Assembly (NCBI RefSeq): GCF_029867415.1
Contig: NW_026705390.1
Coordinates: forward strand, 310,001 to 374,000
Source of the DNA: Vicia villosa
Lineage: Eukaryota > Streptophyta > Magnoliopsida > Fabales > Fabaceae
Length of the DNA stretch: 64,000 bases
Reading direction: 5' to 3'
Below, in pieces: positions 45,850 through 58,349 of the stretch. Under the pieces are notes generated by a model, which did no database searches, was not told the origin of the DNA, and saw only the letters and a list, made by a program, of their open reading frames with translations. Position 1 is the stretch's first letter. Each line of letters begins with the position of its first letter. The position numbers were made by a program, and so were the translations under genes.

Positions 45850-47660
45850 GATATGCACTCTATCTCTAAGTTTTGATGATAATAACACATATATTTTATA
45901 TGTAAACAATTTTGTTTCTAACGGTTTCTTAAGTGTGCAGATCAGAAATGTTTATTGATTCAGGACTGTTGTTCAAAGAATCATCAGAAATATGCTCGGC
46001 ACGTCAGAAATGCTATTAACATCCTTCTTGAAAGAAACATTAATTGTTTTGAAGAATGCTCAATGTTAACCAGAAAGAAGATTTCCTGTGTAATTCTCAA
46101 TGAGATACTGCTTTAGAAGTCTCAAGTATCTCCAGAAGAAATAAGAAGATGTTGCTCCAAGATCTGAAAACAAATATACATCAAATACAAGCTTTTGTTT
46201 CAAAATATCAAAAGTCAAGATGTGCTCGTCAGAAGAGCTGTTTCTTCTAACTCTGATAACATAGTCAAGATCAGCTGATAAAGGGTCAAGATCAGAAGTG
46301 AGGAATAGTTGTCATGACTCAAAGTTTAGATATTAAGAATTGTCTTCAGAAAAGTCGTTGCTTTATATATATGAAACGTGAAAACATTGTTCTACTTCTG
46401 AAAGACATTGACATTTGGCATGAAACTTCATCTGAATTCTTTCTAATCTTTCAAATCAAGTATCTTATATATCTTCCATATATCCTTAAGTCTCATATCT
46501 TAAGTCATGCGTTGTTTTTTTCAAAAAGGTTGTTGCTATTTCTGAAAGACAAGGTTCTGTTTCCAATGACTCTGATGATCTTATGCTATCATAACAAAGT
46601 AGTTTACGACTACTCATCAAAAAATTCATCAGAAGAAGTTGATCTCTTCCAAGCTTATTACTTCAGATCAGAAGTACATCATTTGAAGATAAGATCAAGA
46701 AACTTTCTCAAGAGGATCTCAGCACAACAGTATGTTTAACAAATCCACTATTACAAAGACGTTTGTACTATTCAGAAGTTGTCTTCCATGTTTTCATGAT
46801 AAAGCTCTAAGTTACAGGAAAAGGAAGTAACATGTTGTACTCTCCAACATCTACTCTCAATACTATCCGTTGGAAAGTAACCGTTGATATTGGAAAGGAC
46901 TCTTCTATCCTCACAACATCTCTTTCTCTTTGAAGACTATAAATGAAGGTCAAATATCTCAGAAGAAAAGCTGCTTAAGTCGAAATACTCAAGTGAAGCA
47001 AAAGATGATGCTAAAGTTATGAAAGTTGAAGCCAAACAAAAAGAGAGAGAAAATATGAAGAGAAAGAAGAGAAAGAAAAGAAAGAAGAATACTATAAGAT
47101 GCTGCCCAAATACTTATCAAATACATCTTTGTAGAATCATGTAAAAGTAAGGAGTTGTTGCTCATAACTTGCTTAACACTTTTGTTTTATATCTCTTGCA
47201 CTTAAACATTAATCAACTTATAAGAAGCAATCATGTAAACACAAACATTAAGCAACTGATAGTTCTTTGTTCCTTGAGTGACTAGTGTTAGTCTGTATAC
47301 TCAATAAAATTTTGACAGAGTGTCATTGTGCAGAAATCTCCTCCAAGGGACCAGTTGGGTCAGGATCCTTAAGGAGTCAATGATCGTTGTATTTCTTAGA
47401 GGACCAATTAGGTCATAATACTTAAGAAATCACTAACTTATTGATCATTGCTTTGATAGTGGATTAAGTCATTTTCTAAGGCAAAATCACCTTGGCGGGT
47501 GGACATGATTAACCTTTTATAAGGTGAACCTGGATAACATGAATGTGTCATTTTTATCTTCATTGCACACTTTATTGTATATCTTTAATGAATAGTATTT
47601 CTAAAGGAAAATGTTTTGAAAATCCAATTCAAACCCCTTTTTCTTGTGTTTTTCTCTACC
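45850..47660 (+). repeat. Probable solo LTR (Ty1/copia type)
   Basis: The text has an LTR flavour: an early 'ttttgatgataataacac', many cagaa/gaagtt words, a TATA-like ctataaatgaag at about 46940, repeated 'ggacca(g/a)tt(g/a)ggtca' phrases (47350-47420) and a late 'aatccaattcaaaccccttttt' that resembles a copia U5 end. The frame at 46314-46739 lacks any domain. No partner LTR, PBS or pol lies next to it, so the call and ends are tentative. Confidence 0.4.
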
Positions 47661-48799
47661 AGAAAGGACGTTCAAAGTTTACTTAGAAAGTAAGAAATGT
47701 AATCCACTAATCGATCTAAACTTTGACTAGTGAATCTAAGGCGTAATTTTTTTTCTTTGCGCTAAAGGAAGACAATATGCTAATACAGAAATCCTTCAAA
47801 TATTGGATTAGGGACTCAATTGAAAACTATAAATAAGACATTTATGTTTCATTTTTGGAAGATCTTGGAACTTTAGAATTTGTATATATTAATACTATAT
47901 TAGTGAGAGGCAATGTGTTAGGAGTTTGATGTCACTTTGTCACAAGGAGAGTTCCAAATAGTTTTGATGTGGATACTTGCTTCTCGTTGAGAGACCATCT
48001 GATTCTATTTCACATCATCTACTTATTCTATCATGCTACCATGACAACATATATCTATGATCTCTCTTGTAGAAACTAGATGTAATTTAACTCTTATGTA
48101 TTACTCTTAATTGTTTGATTATATATTTTGGTTATACATTAATATTGATGCGTGTTCTTGAGTTTAATGCAGGTTTTAACCCAATCAGTTATAACCTAAT
48201 ATATGGATTTTAATTGTTATTGAAAAATACATTTTCAGTCTAGATAAAGAACATTCATATATCAAATGCTAAACTTTAAAGATAAATTTAGGTTTAATAT
48301 TCATACACAATATCATTTGTATTGATTAATTTAGTTGAGAAATCGTCGATTAAACAATAGGATCAATCTCACAATATTATTTAGACATGAATAATATGCG
48401 TTGAGCACCGCATGATAATATGAAATGTTAACTAAAATATCTATGTTGATCAATGAGAATGTCTATGCTTATGGTTATTAAAGTCTAATTCTTATATATT
48501 TCTATCATAGTTAAATCTTAATTTAATTTTATTTCTTATTCTAAAATCAAAATGTAAGCCCTTTTTCACTTAAAACATAACATTTAGTGAAAGGATTTTA
48601 TTACATCAGTCCCTGAGGAAAAAAACAAAAATACTTACTTTTGATACTTTGTTAAAATGATATTGTTGCTAAAGACTGTTGTTTAGATATTACAAGCATA
48701 GGAATAATCTTTATCATTGTAAGTAATTGTGCACATTTGTTCATAATATTGTATAACCTTATTTGTTTAATCCATCATACTTCTAATTTGTTTGGTTCT
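47661..48799. other. Intergenic, no gene
   Basis: AT-rich sequence without domains or clear repeats. Confidence 0.45.
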
Positions 48800-50560
48800 A
48801 TTGTTGAACCGTGTTTATGCAAGAAAAAACCCTAAAGATCAATTATTATTTGGCTATGAGATTGAAAGAGTAGCTCGTACTTATGCTTCTCTTTATTCAA
48901 AACCTCTTATATTCGAAGACTCCAAGACAAATAAAGAAAAAATAAAAAATGATGGTGAAAATGGTAACAAAATTGAACAGTAAAAACAATGGTGGCATTT
49001 TGTGTCGTAATAGTCCAAGAAGACTAGTTCATATTGGAGGATGTCCAATTAATTCTAGACAAATCGAAATTAAGACCGAATTGCTTCAAATTATTTATGT
49101 CAACTCTTTTACAAGTTTAGACCATGAAGATTTGTACACTCAATTTCCCCCCAAATTCTACGAGATATCTGGTACACTTTGAGCACCAGAGGAAGAAGAA
49201 ATTTTCTTCCTGTGACTATTTCCACACTTGATGATTAGGAAAGAAAATAATTGGTACATGGACTAATCCGCACAATACTTGTCTGACTGAAATGTATTAG
49301 AAGAATTTTTTTTAACAAACTATTTTCTCAAAATAAGTTGATGGAGGCCAAAATCACCATTGTCGTCTTTTCCTCTGCAACGAACTTTTGCAACAACATA
49401 AGCTGTTATTAGATACAATTATAAGTAGTTCTCTAATGTCGATGAGTGTTGAAGATTCTATAGTAATCATAGAAAGAATGACATTTAATGACCATCAAGA
49501 TGAATGCAACATAGACCAATGTTCATAAGTAATCTAGAATTAGAGTTGGGCATCACTACAAACTTGGACCAAAACAAGTTATTGACCTAAATTATGGAAG
49601 AATCATAAAAATAATTATCTATGCTTACATAAAAATTTAAAAAAAATCAAGAATCATCTAGTAAACACAAGCATATGTCATATTTTAAGCTTTGTACTAG
49701 GGATCATCCCACTGGTTACTGCCCTCCTGGGATGAATAGTTAAACTATCCGAATACTCATCAAAGGCTAGGATAATACCTAGGAAAGAATAACAACAATC
49801 AAAGAGAAAATAACCCTAATTTTTACCAAGGATGAAGTCAAGACGCTGATCCATAAAATAGATAACAATCATACAAAAATACAATTAGAGTCAACATCTA
49901 CTAGCTAGAACTTTAAAATTGAAGAACACCCTGAATCAATTTATGCAAATTTCTATTGTCAATCAAAATAAAGTTGATGCCTCGGTAGTAAATATAGAAC
50001 TACACGTGGGATATATATCCTAAAAATTATCTGATCAACAAGGAGGTACTTTCACCTCTAACACTTAAACAAATCCTAAGGAGCATTGCAATTTCATCAC
50101 AGCAAGAAGCGGGATAGTAATGGGAGATGATACCCCTGAAGTTATTATTTAAATAAAAACACAAAAGGAAAAGTGAAGACAAAGAACTATAAATTCAATG
50201 AGAAAATCATCTAAGTAGAAGCCAACTACATCATCATTCAAAGAACTTTACCATTAAAAGCAACAAATCCAGGTCGAGTCACTTTAACTAGTTACCATGG
50301 GAAGCTTTAATATTGGAAAAACACTTTGATCTATGACTGAGTATCAATCTTATTTAACTTTCAGTAATCAAATTAATTAGTAATGTGGAACTAAAACAAA
50401 CATTTATGGTGATCCAATTAATCGATAAGCTCATCATATGTCCAACGGGGATAACTGAACATGTATTGGTCAGAATCGACAAATTTGTATTCCTAATGGA
50501 CTTTGTTATATTGCATACAAAAGAGGATGATGAGGTTTGTTGAACTAAGAATTCACATGT
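48800..50560 (+). pseudogene. Athila/Tat-type gag-protease relic
   Basis: Three plus-strand regions fit successive parts of an Athila-like polyprotein: NSRQIEIKTELLQIIYVNSF near 49050; TLNQFMQISIVNQNKVDAS and SDQQGGTFTSNT with NPKEHCNFITARSG near 49930-50120; and GITEHVLVRIDKFVFLMDFV near 50450, which corresponds to the protease region. Dozens of stops and frame shifts separate them. It is ancient and unrelated in age to the element at 1812-7110, although of the same broad lineage. Confidence 0.75.
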
Positions 50561-51429
50561 ATTATAATTTATGTTGAAGAAAAATCCACAAGTGGTAAGT
50601 AAAATTATCGATCCAAATAGATTGTTTTAACTTCTACAAAACTAAGGTGATCATACTTGCAGTTAGCTAAACAAACGACATAAAGTGAAAGAAGGTACAC
50701 ATATCTTAATCTGATCAGATGTGTAATTATTGTGAAAATTGAATATACTAATTAGCATTTGAGAATTACAATGAGATAAATGATTAAGTCATTATCCGAA
50801 TACTTTTACCTTTTAATGTGAATAATTCTTGTCTAAACCTATAATGATTCCTCTTATACCACAACTATTTTACAAAATAGTTGTGCACGATGTCTCATCA
50901 CACAACCAGAATTATTTAATTATTATTCCCTAATGTCTTAGCTGAAGTCGCAACCTACAAAGTTTCGATGGAACATAAAATACCTATGCCACGAATGTAG
51001 ATACCCTACTTCTAATGATTATAAAAAACCTCCTGATAATATTTAGCTTCAATAGCAGTATCCACAGTTAGTTCTCTAACACTATCTAGATATCACTTAT
51101 CCCAAATTCTTAAACAAGAAAAAACCATTAATCATAAACTATTATTTGATAACTATAAGAAGTAGATTAATTAATATAGAAGATCTAAATAGACTACGTG
51201 GTCCACATTGATATGGGAAATTCATCTATGGGAATTGGGAACTTAATCTAAGAGAAATATCACTCAATCTTATGGAATTCATGAAAAATTAAATTTAAAG
51301 AAAGCAATTACATTTTACAAACAATGAAGGATAAAACCCTTATGATTATAATACTTCTCCCCTGCTCCAATGCTTCAGAACATGCCTCTTGTCTCATAAA
51401 ATTCTGAACCCTAACAACTAAAGTTGGTG
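50561..51429. other. Intergenic or continuing relic, nothing recognisable
   Basis: If the Athila relic continues here, it is too decayed to read. Confidence 0.4.
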
Positions 51430-53240
51430 ACAATTTTTTGGAAAATTATAATTTCTCAAAATCACATCGCTCTTCCCTAATGGTGCACCACAATTTTTTG
51501 ATGTTGGTGACATGTCAGATTTGTAATAGTAAAAACGCACCATACTGTACAGGCATTGTATAACATCAAATTTAATCTTCAAGAAATAAATCCATATATA
51601 CTTAATATGTGCATTAACAAAAGCAATGTAATATCTATAGACACAGTTGTAAAAAAAGGTGTAGGTCCCCATAAGTCAGTATGAACTAAGTCAAAAGGGG
51701 TTTTATAGGCAGATGAGACATGTAATTTATGAGCTTTACCTAAACAACACTATCCACAAATTTGAGGTACTTTTTATTAAAAAATTTGAAATTATACAAG
51801 TCAAATACAAATTTGACAGTATTAAAATTGACATGTCTTAACATATAATGCCACAAAGAAATATCATCATAAGATATACAATTCGTCAGGGCAGAGGAGT
51901 AATAATTAGGATTACTAGTATGGATATGGGAAACTAATCCATAAACGTTAGAGGATTCCAATTGAATATGAGGAAAGCAATAAAGAACTTTAGCATCCAG
52001 GAATATTTTAAGCACAACCTGCCTAGAAACTTGGGATTTGACAAAGCTTATGTTAGCATGAAATTCAAATGTCAAATTATAATCTTTGGCAAATTGTGAG
52101 ATAGACATTAGGTTCCTAGTGATGGAAAGAATTTTCTGGAGCATTATCTTATAGTTAGGCAACCATTTTGAAGCAAATTGAGATGAACAAACAAATTTAA
52201 TGGTGAGGTCCAAACCATTACCAATGCATGAGATTCAACTTATCCTTTTCTAAATATGGAACAAAATTATGCAGAACATAGTTAAGAAAGGTTATTTGAT
52301 AGGATGCACCTGAATCAACAAACTATGCTTGAGATTCCAACTTACATGGCAATAAGAACTTCTCATTACAGAGAAGTTAGTTCTTTGTGGCAATAATTGT
52401 AGCTGGTTGAGTTACCTTCGTAGAATTTTCTCTGACTGAGTCAACCTGAGCTTGGGATCTTGCATTTCTTTGTGTAATATCAATAATAGCAGAAGGCACA
52501 AAATATTCATCACACATATGCCAACAATCAAGAACTCTATGCCCAAACTTGTCACATAGTTGATAAGTAGGTCTTGATCCCAAAGATCCATCCTTGGAAC
52601 AAACTGGACCACGATCTCAATGATTGCTCACATATCCAAAAAAGAGAGTACCATTGTGATTGACTAATGATTCTAGATGCACAATATTTAGAAAAACGTT
52701 GGGGGACATGAGTTATTGTCTGAACTTATGATGTTGAACTTTTTGAACATACATAAACGCCTCAACATCATACATGGAGGGAGGTCCACATTGACCATAA
52801 ACCCGCATAACGAATGAACCGTATTCCTCAGGGAGTCCATCAAGAACAACATTAATTTGATCTTTCTCAACGACTTTATTACCTACTGAAAGAAACGAAT
52901 CATCGATAGCTTTGATGGGAAGAACAAATTCAGAGGTTGAGCGACTCACTTTCTTGGATGATTTGAGTTTGGTGCGTAGTTGACGAATGCACTCTTTCGT
53001 TACTTTAAGATTTTTTTGTATGTTTTGTCCCACATTTCATACAAGTGCTTACTGGTAATAACCCTAGACAACACTAATTCAAATATTTGTTGAAATAATC
53101 CAAATAAATATGGCTTGATCTTAAGCAATTTCGGTTTCATAATTCTAAGAAATTGCAATTTTAATTTGACTTGTCTTAGTTTTAAACATCAAGGGGAGTT
53201 CCATATTGACAAGTAGTTGTTGTTTTGCAGCTTGATAGAA
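51430..53240 (-). pseudogene. Ty1/copia gag to integrase relic
   Basis: On the minus strand, from high to low coordinate: gag N-terminal blocks (LVLSRVITSKHLYEMWDKTY) at about 53080; gag core (KSSKKVSRSTSEFVLPIKAI, EKDQINVVLDGLPEEYGSFV) at 52713-53033; a zinc knuckle QLCDKFGHRVLDCW at 52377-52583; GAG-pre-integrase (SLWHYMLRHVNFNTVKFVFD) at 51740-52213; and the start of integrase down to about 51430. Frames change repeatedly and some stops are present. RT and RNase H are absent. Better preserved than the neighbouring Athila relic. Confidence 0.85.
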
Positions 53241-53972
53241 AAATTTGGACCGAAAGAATGAGAAGGTATCAAATTTATGAAAGGAAAATTAGTAACTTGT
53301 GGTGACGAACGATTCTTTGAGATAAGGGGTGGTGGTTCGTCAACATCCACCATTGATGAAGCAAATGAGCGACCAGGGAAGAAGAAGAAGAAAGATTATG
53401 TTGTGAAAGCAAAAGAATCGCATGTTGATACAATGTCTGAAGGATAGAATGGAAACAATAAAAGGATTTTAAAAGATTTGTTCTTAGAATTTAATTGAAA
53501 TACACTGACAATTTTTTTTTTAGAGTCGATTAGTTGGATGTTGGGAGAAGTTTGACTTTTGTTTTAACCACCTATAAAGTAATGCAAATGAATGATAATT
53601 GTGAATTAACAATGTACAACTTTTTACATTGCCAATGCGTACTAATTAATCTCTTGTTTTTATTCATAATACAAAATCTCTTTAACTTGAAAAACTCAAA
53701 ATTTTATATTAGAGAAGACTTTTGAAGAGTTATAAATAGGCATGACAACGAGCAAAACGAATGCGAGTTTAAGCAAACCCGGACCCACCACCGTATTCCA
53801 AACCCGTCCGCTCTCAAATTCAAAATTCTTCAAATATATTTTATGTTGGTATAATATTTTGAATATTAAAAATATAATAATCATAATAATTCATTTATCA
53901 TTATATATAAAAACATAATTTCAAAAATATTTAAAAATTTTGTATTTTTTTTTTTTTAAATTTAGAAAGAGG
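53241..53972. other. Intergenic left flank of the MULE
   Basis: No gene. Around 53740-53815 a GC-richer aaacccggacccaccaccgt stretch resembles the end of a decayed DNA element, but no partner end was found. Confidence 0.4.
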
Positions 53973-53981
53973 TAGGAGTGC
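53973..53981. repeat. Left 9-bp target duplication of the MULE
   Basis: TAGGAGTGC, repeated exactly at 61018-61026. Nine bases is the usual Mutator duplication length. Confidence 0.92.
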
Positions 53982-54076
53982 GGATTTTTTTACTGTACTG
54001 CCACAAAAACGAAAAAAATATACCATAATGCCCCAAAGTGAAAAAAAATGACCAATATGCCACTTTCCTTGTTTGG

Positions 54077-54149
54077 GTCCGGCCACCCCTTGGACGGACA
54101 GATGAAGGATTTTTTGCAAAGTTTGGGTCCGGCCAGGGGTGGGCCGGAC
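54077..54149. repeat. 23-bp quasi-palindromes in the left TIR (2 copies)
   Basis: 54077-54099 has arms GTCCGGCCA and TTGGACGGAC. 54127-54149 has arms GTCCGGCCA and GGGCCGGAC. They are separated by gatgaaggattttttgcaaa-type spacer that is conserved in the other TIR. Confidence 0.92.
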
Positions 54150-54488
54150 GCTAACTACACCTTTTTTTTTTTTGTTTTTTTTTTAAATGATTATTAAAGT
54201 CTATAATTGATATTTTATTTTAATTAAAGATTAAAAAACAATAAAATTAAATAAAAAACATTAAAATTTAAATTAAATACATTAAATAAAAAATTTGATA
54301 TAAGTGAAGAGATTAATTATAAAAAAATGTGTTTTTATTATAATATAATTAAATATAATTATATTCAATTAAATATAATAAAAAATATTATAATATAATT
54401 AAAATTAATTATTTGTCAATTGATTTATTATTATAAATAATTATTAAAATATAATAAAATGTAATAAAAAACATTATAATTAAATGAT

Positions 54489-54542
54489 GTTCGGCCAATA
54501 GATGGACGAACATGTGTGGGTTCGGCCAATAGATGGACGAGG
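54489..54542. repeat. 23-bp quasi-palindromes upstream of the small gene (2 copies)
   Basis: 54489-54511 and 54520-54542 have arms GTTCGGCCA and TGGACGA(A/G)(C/G) around AATAGA-type centres. They have the same length and symmetry as the TIR copies but are diverged. They lie 27-80 bp before the TATA box of the small gene. Confidence 0.8.
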
Positions 54543-54568
54543 GCATATATTTTATTATTATTTTTTTC

Positions 54569-54580
54569 CTATAAATAAGA
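54569..54580 (+). promoter_or_regulatory. TATA box of the small MULE gene
   Basis: CTATAAATAAGA at 54569-54580, about 60-70 bp before ATG 54642, is well placed for a short 5' UTR starting near 54600. Confidence 0.65.
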
Positions 54581-54641
54581 CTGTACAACCACATTTCCAA
54601 TCACATCAGTTGCAATTGAAGGTATAGTGTTACTATTGGAG

Positions 54642-54956
54642 ATGTCTGAGGAACCCCTTCCAACGTTTCCACCTATGAAGAGAGATGCAACATTATTTTT
54701 TTCAGCAACAAAGCCTCCGTTGAAGATCAAACTATGGAACACTCAAACTTTCGAGCATCTACAGAGGCACTTGATAGGATGGTTAGACGAAAACATTCTT
54801 GAGGGTGAAAAGATAAGGAAAATTGAAAGGCAGGTCACAGAGAAAGGCCCAAATGGAGTAGTAACTCGTTCTTGGAGAGCCATAAAAAATGACGCTGGTG
54901 TCCTTATGATGATGCTAGGACCACACGATATTGTGTTGATGGTTGTAATCTCTTAG
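54642..54956 (+). CDS. Small unknown protein of the MULE
   Basis: The ATG at 54642 gives 104 aa starting MSEEPLPTFPPMKRDATLFF and ending at TAG 54956. The upstream in-frame sequence has no ATG. I do not recognise a family. The centre (WNTQTFEHLQRHLIGWLDEN, then EGEKIRKIERQVTEK) is charged and likely helical. It is followed by SWRAIKNDAGVLMMMLG, with no Cys/His cluster and no transmembrane segment. The reading frame is open, with its own TATA box and palindrome pair, and lies just inside the left TIR in the position of an accessory gene such as mudrB or vanB/vanC of other MULEs. No similarity to those is claimed. It could instead be a fragment captured from the host genome. Confidence 0.6.
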   Translation: MSEEPLPTFPPMKRDATLFFSATKPPLKIKLWNTQTFEHLQRHLIGWLDENILEGEKIRKIERQVTEKGPNGVVTRSWRAIKNDAGVLMMMLGPHDIVLMVVIS

Positions 54957-55248
54957 AATATGTTTGTGTTGATGGTCGTTTTAAGTGTTTCATGTGTGGT
55001 TGTTTTATTTGTAGCGGTCTTTATTTCGATGTCATTGAATGTTGTATTGGTAATGTGAAATGTTGTTTTAGTTATGTTTAATGTGAAATGTTGTTTTAGT
55101 TATGTTTAATGTGAAATGTTGTTTTAGTCATTGATGGTTGCAAACTCAATTAAAAAAAACATTATATTACATTCATAAAGCTAGTTTTAGTAAACATTAA
55201 ATAAAGCTAGTTGAAGTAAACATTAAATAAAGCCAGTTGAAGTAAACA
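54957..55248. repeat. 3' region between small gene and transposase, with two short tandem arrays
   Basis: gtgaaatgttgttttagtta(t)gtttaat is repeated three times at about 55056-55130, and taaagctagttgaagtaaacatta three times at about 55175-55250, the last ending in the transposase stop codon. The two genes are convergent here, so the arrays may hold their poly(A) signals. Confidence 0.75.
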
Positions 55249-57868
55249 TTAAGGAGGCCTATTGGACGGGCCTGATACATTTGGACATTTACTTCGGATA
55301 TGGCCAACTTCACGGCATATCCCACACATTCTCTTTTCCTTTTCCACGTCGTCCATTTCGGTTCGAATCCGAGTACTGTTAGGGCGGCCTCTTTTTTTCC
55401 TACGCATAGTTTCGTCATGACAAAGAGTAGGCCCTCTATATTGAGGCCAATTGTCTTGATGTGGGAGGATCTGGAAGCTTTGTTGGTAGACTTTAAAAAC
55501 ATGTTGTATCTTGAACACGCCGGGTATGTGAATGGTGTAGTCTTGGCGTATACTTTCACATGCTGCAATCACATGTGAGCAAGGCAAATGGAACGCTTGA
55601 AATTTTCCACAATCACATGTTCGCTTTCGTAGATCAACACCGTAAGTACCAGTTGGACGACCATCGTTGCGGTTTATTCTTTCGGCCACCATAAAATAGA
55701 ACCTCTCCCGGTCAAACTGGTAAACATTATGACTGCTTGCTTTGTTGACTTCTTCAGTCATCCCCTTGATACACTTGTCTGTAAAAGTCTGGCCTGATGT
55801 CAACCTCTTTGTCCATTCATGTCCGCGTTGACCAAATAATGCTCCCATCCGAAAATATGTGGCCGAAAACAAAGACGCTATTGGAAGATTTCTGGTAGCC
55901 TTTAGCACAGAGTTCATTGCTTCTGCAAGGTTAGTCGTCATGTGTCCCCATCGTTGCCCTCTATCAAACGCCCTTGCCCACTTCTCCCTGGGGATATTTT
56001 CAATCCACTCCATAGCATCTCTATTTGTCTGACGAATTTCGGTTCTATAGTAATTGTACGTTGACTCCGTCAATGCATATCCTGTCACAAATAATAAACA
56101 TGTCAAGAAACCGACAAAGTGAATTTGAAAAATTTACTTCATAAATATCAACCAGACTATTACCCATGTTGACGAGTTTTTTACGTAGTTCTTTGTCTCT
56201 AATCGCACGCATAAAATTTTGCGCGATATGCCTTATGCAATAGACATGTGATGACGGAGGATTTTGCCATCCATTTGCAGGATCATCGTAGGCACCTTTA
56301 ATCGATGGATGTCTGTCTGATATTAGGCATAGATTGGGTTGGGGTGTCACATGGATTCTTAGATTACGAAGGAAAAAACTCCAAGCATCCTTGGTTTCAC
56401 CCTCGACAATAGCGAAAGCAATTGGAAAAATGTTACCATTCCCATCCTGCGCCACAGCCATCAACAATGTCCCTTTGTACCTTCCATACAACCATGTTCC
56501 GTCGACTTGAACAATTGGCTTGCAATAGGCAAAACCATGGATGCAAGGTTGAAAAGCCCAAAATAGACGATGGAATATCATCTTATCACCCAACTGACTT
56601 CCTTCGTTTGAAAATGCAGGTAAAGTTTCCAAGTCTATTATCATTCCAGGCAGATATGTTTTCATTACCAATAACCATCGTGGAAGGTCATTGTAAGATG
56701 TCTCCCAGTTTCCATACAAGGATTCTATGGCCTTTACCTTTGCAATCCACGCTTTCCTGTAAGATATATTATAACCATACTTTCCTGTTATATGAGAAAT
56801 TATGAGCTTTACCTTAATTGAGGGGTCGGTGTTAACCAAATCTCTGATGCAGTGAGAGACAATATCTGATGTAAGTTGTCTATGATCTTGCGACATTGAA
56901 GTGGTTGTGCAGACATGTGGTCCACTCAACTTACCTATCATCCACTTAGAATTCTTCTTGCGAACGGATGCTCTACATTTGAATTTGCAAGTTGGATTTT
57001 TGCATTTGATGACATATCTTTTCGTGTCAGATTTGTATACCCAATAATCAAGATTATTGGTGATATGCCAATGTTGAATAGCAGCAACGCACTCCTCCTT
57101 GTCTTCAAACTCCATTCCCTCATATAAATCAACATCACTATAGTTTGTTATGTGGGAACCAAAAATTGATTCAGACGGTGCCTCTTCTAAACAAATATTT
57201 CGCATGTGATCCGGTGGGGCGTACATGCTAATCGGTCGTGCAAGTGTAGGCTGCGACGGCTCAACATCATCAGGTTCATTGTCATCACCAAAAATATCTT
57301 CATATTGCACTTCTTGTATTTCATCCTCACTGTACTCGTCCACCTGTTCGTCGGGTATAAATGGTTCGTTGTTTTGGGTTGGCTCTTCATCAGTGGGTTG
57401 GCTCAAACCGTATTGATGCGAATGAGACTCTTGCGATTGGTTAATGGGAGGACTAACAATATGAACATATAGCTCCATATCGTCAAGAGGAGCAAACGAA
57501 TTGTGACATTCGAACATCACTTTAACGCCATCGTCGTCCTCTATTGGTTTCATGACGTAAAAAATGATACCGCTTTCTCCATTAAACAACGGAAGTCGAT
57601 AAATAATTTCACTTACAGGAAGTTGCAATTTTGTTTCGATCCGTTCCTTCAAATGCATAAAATCGGCTCTACAATGCACTTTGAAACGTTTTGTTTCGGT
57701 ATTACTAAACGAAAAACCGTTGGTTAGATCGTTACTGATAACACCATTGTAATGCACTGAACAAATAATGTTTCTCTGAGCCACTGAAATGAATCTATAT
57801 TTGTTTTCTGAACAAATAAATTTTGAATGTGTGTTTGAATGTGTGTTTGAATGTGTGTTGCTATACAT
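55249..57868 (-). CDS. MuDR-type transposase
   Basis: Two exons on the minus strand, 57868-56164 and 56081-55249 (intron of 82 bp, ATGG/GTAATA, GACAG/GATATG), encode 845 aa. It cuts and joins the element at its TIRs in the nucleus. Visible order: SNTH repeats at the extreme N-terminus (start could be further in); a ubiquitin/PB1-like segment (about 60-140); an acidic linker (150-210); a Mutator DNA-binding domain with CKNPTCKFKCRASVRKK (about 250-310); a MULE catalytic domain with Asp456 in IVQVDGTWLYGRYKG, Asp518 in LISDRHPSIKGAYD and Glu622 in MTTNLAEAMNSVL; a SWIM zinc finger CDCGKFQAFHLPCSH (about 724-738); and a C-terminal zinc knuckle CGICREVGHIRSKC (about 821). No internal stop occurs and all DDE residues are present, so it may be active. 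The start codon is 482 bp from the divergent PMD gene. Confidence 0.92.
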
Positions 57869-57953
57869 TTATCAGTCAAAGTGGTATTAATACTGTGCCA
57901 ACCAAAGATGGACACGTAGGGAATCCACCAGGCAAAGGACGAATCATGTTTCA

Positions 57954-58060
57954 GTCCAACCAGGGGTGGGACGGACGACAACTAGGCACAAGGGAGTCCG
58001 TCCAAGGATGGGACGGACGACAACTAGGTTAGTTGGAGTTCGTCCAAGGGTGGGACGGAC
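57954..58060. repeat. 23-bp quasi-palindromes in the divergent promoter (3 copies, 42-bp period)
   Basis: Copies at 57954-57976, 57996-58018 and 58038-58060 have left arms GTCCAACCA, GTCCGTCCA and GTTCGTCCA and a common right arm GGGACGGAC. The copies are also part of a tandem repeat with gacaactagg spacers. They lie 86-192 bp before the transposase ATG and 290-396 bp before the PMD ATG. Confidence 0.92.
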
Positions 58061-58236
58061 GACAACTAGGCTCAATTTTCGCTGCATGCATGCATGGATT
58101 TGTCCCATCAGCCATTGTGTAATCAAATCAAATAGTAAAGGCATGCAATAGAGTCTAATATATGTTGGATAATAGCATGCTCCATATATTGCATGCATTA
58201 CACTTGTCTGTCCAATGGATTCTACAATGCATTTGC

Positions 58237-58250
58237 TTTTACTATAAATT
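58237..58250 (+). promoter_or_regulatory. TATA box of the MULE PMD gene
   Basis: TACTATAAATTTAA at about 58237-58250, roughly 100 bp before ATG 58350. Distance and context fit a core promoter. Confidence 0.6.
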
Positions 58251-58349
58251 TAACATATCATTATCACTCCAAACTCATAACATCTTCCAAATTTCATACA
58301 TTGCATATTCATCTGAAACACATAATTATCACTACCACAATCACACAAC

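Noticed and set aside
46314..46739. 141-codon plus-strand frame
   Set aside because: Lies in a probable solo LTR, no family match, amino-acid composition of random AT-rich DNA.
53740..53815. End of another hAT/CACTA element (ggcatgacaacgagcaaaac...)
   Set aside because: No matching inverted end or target duplication found nearby.
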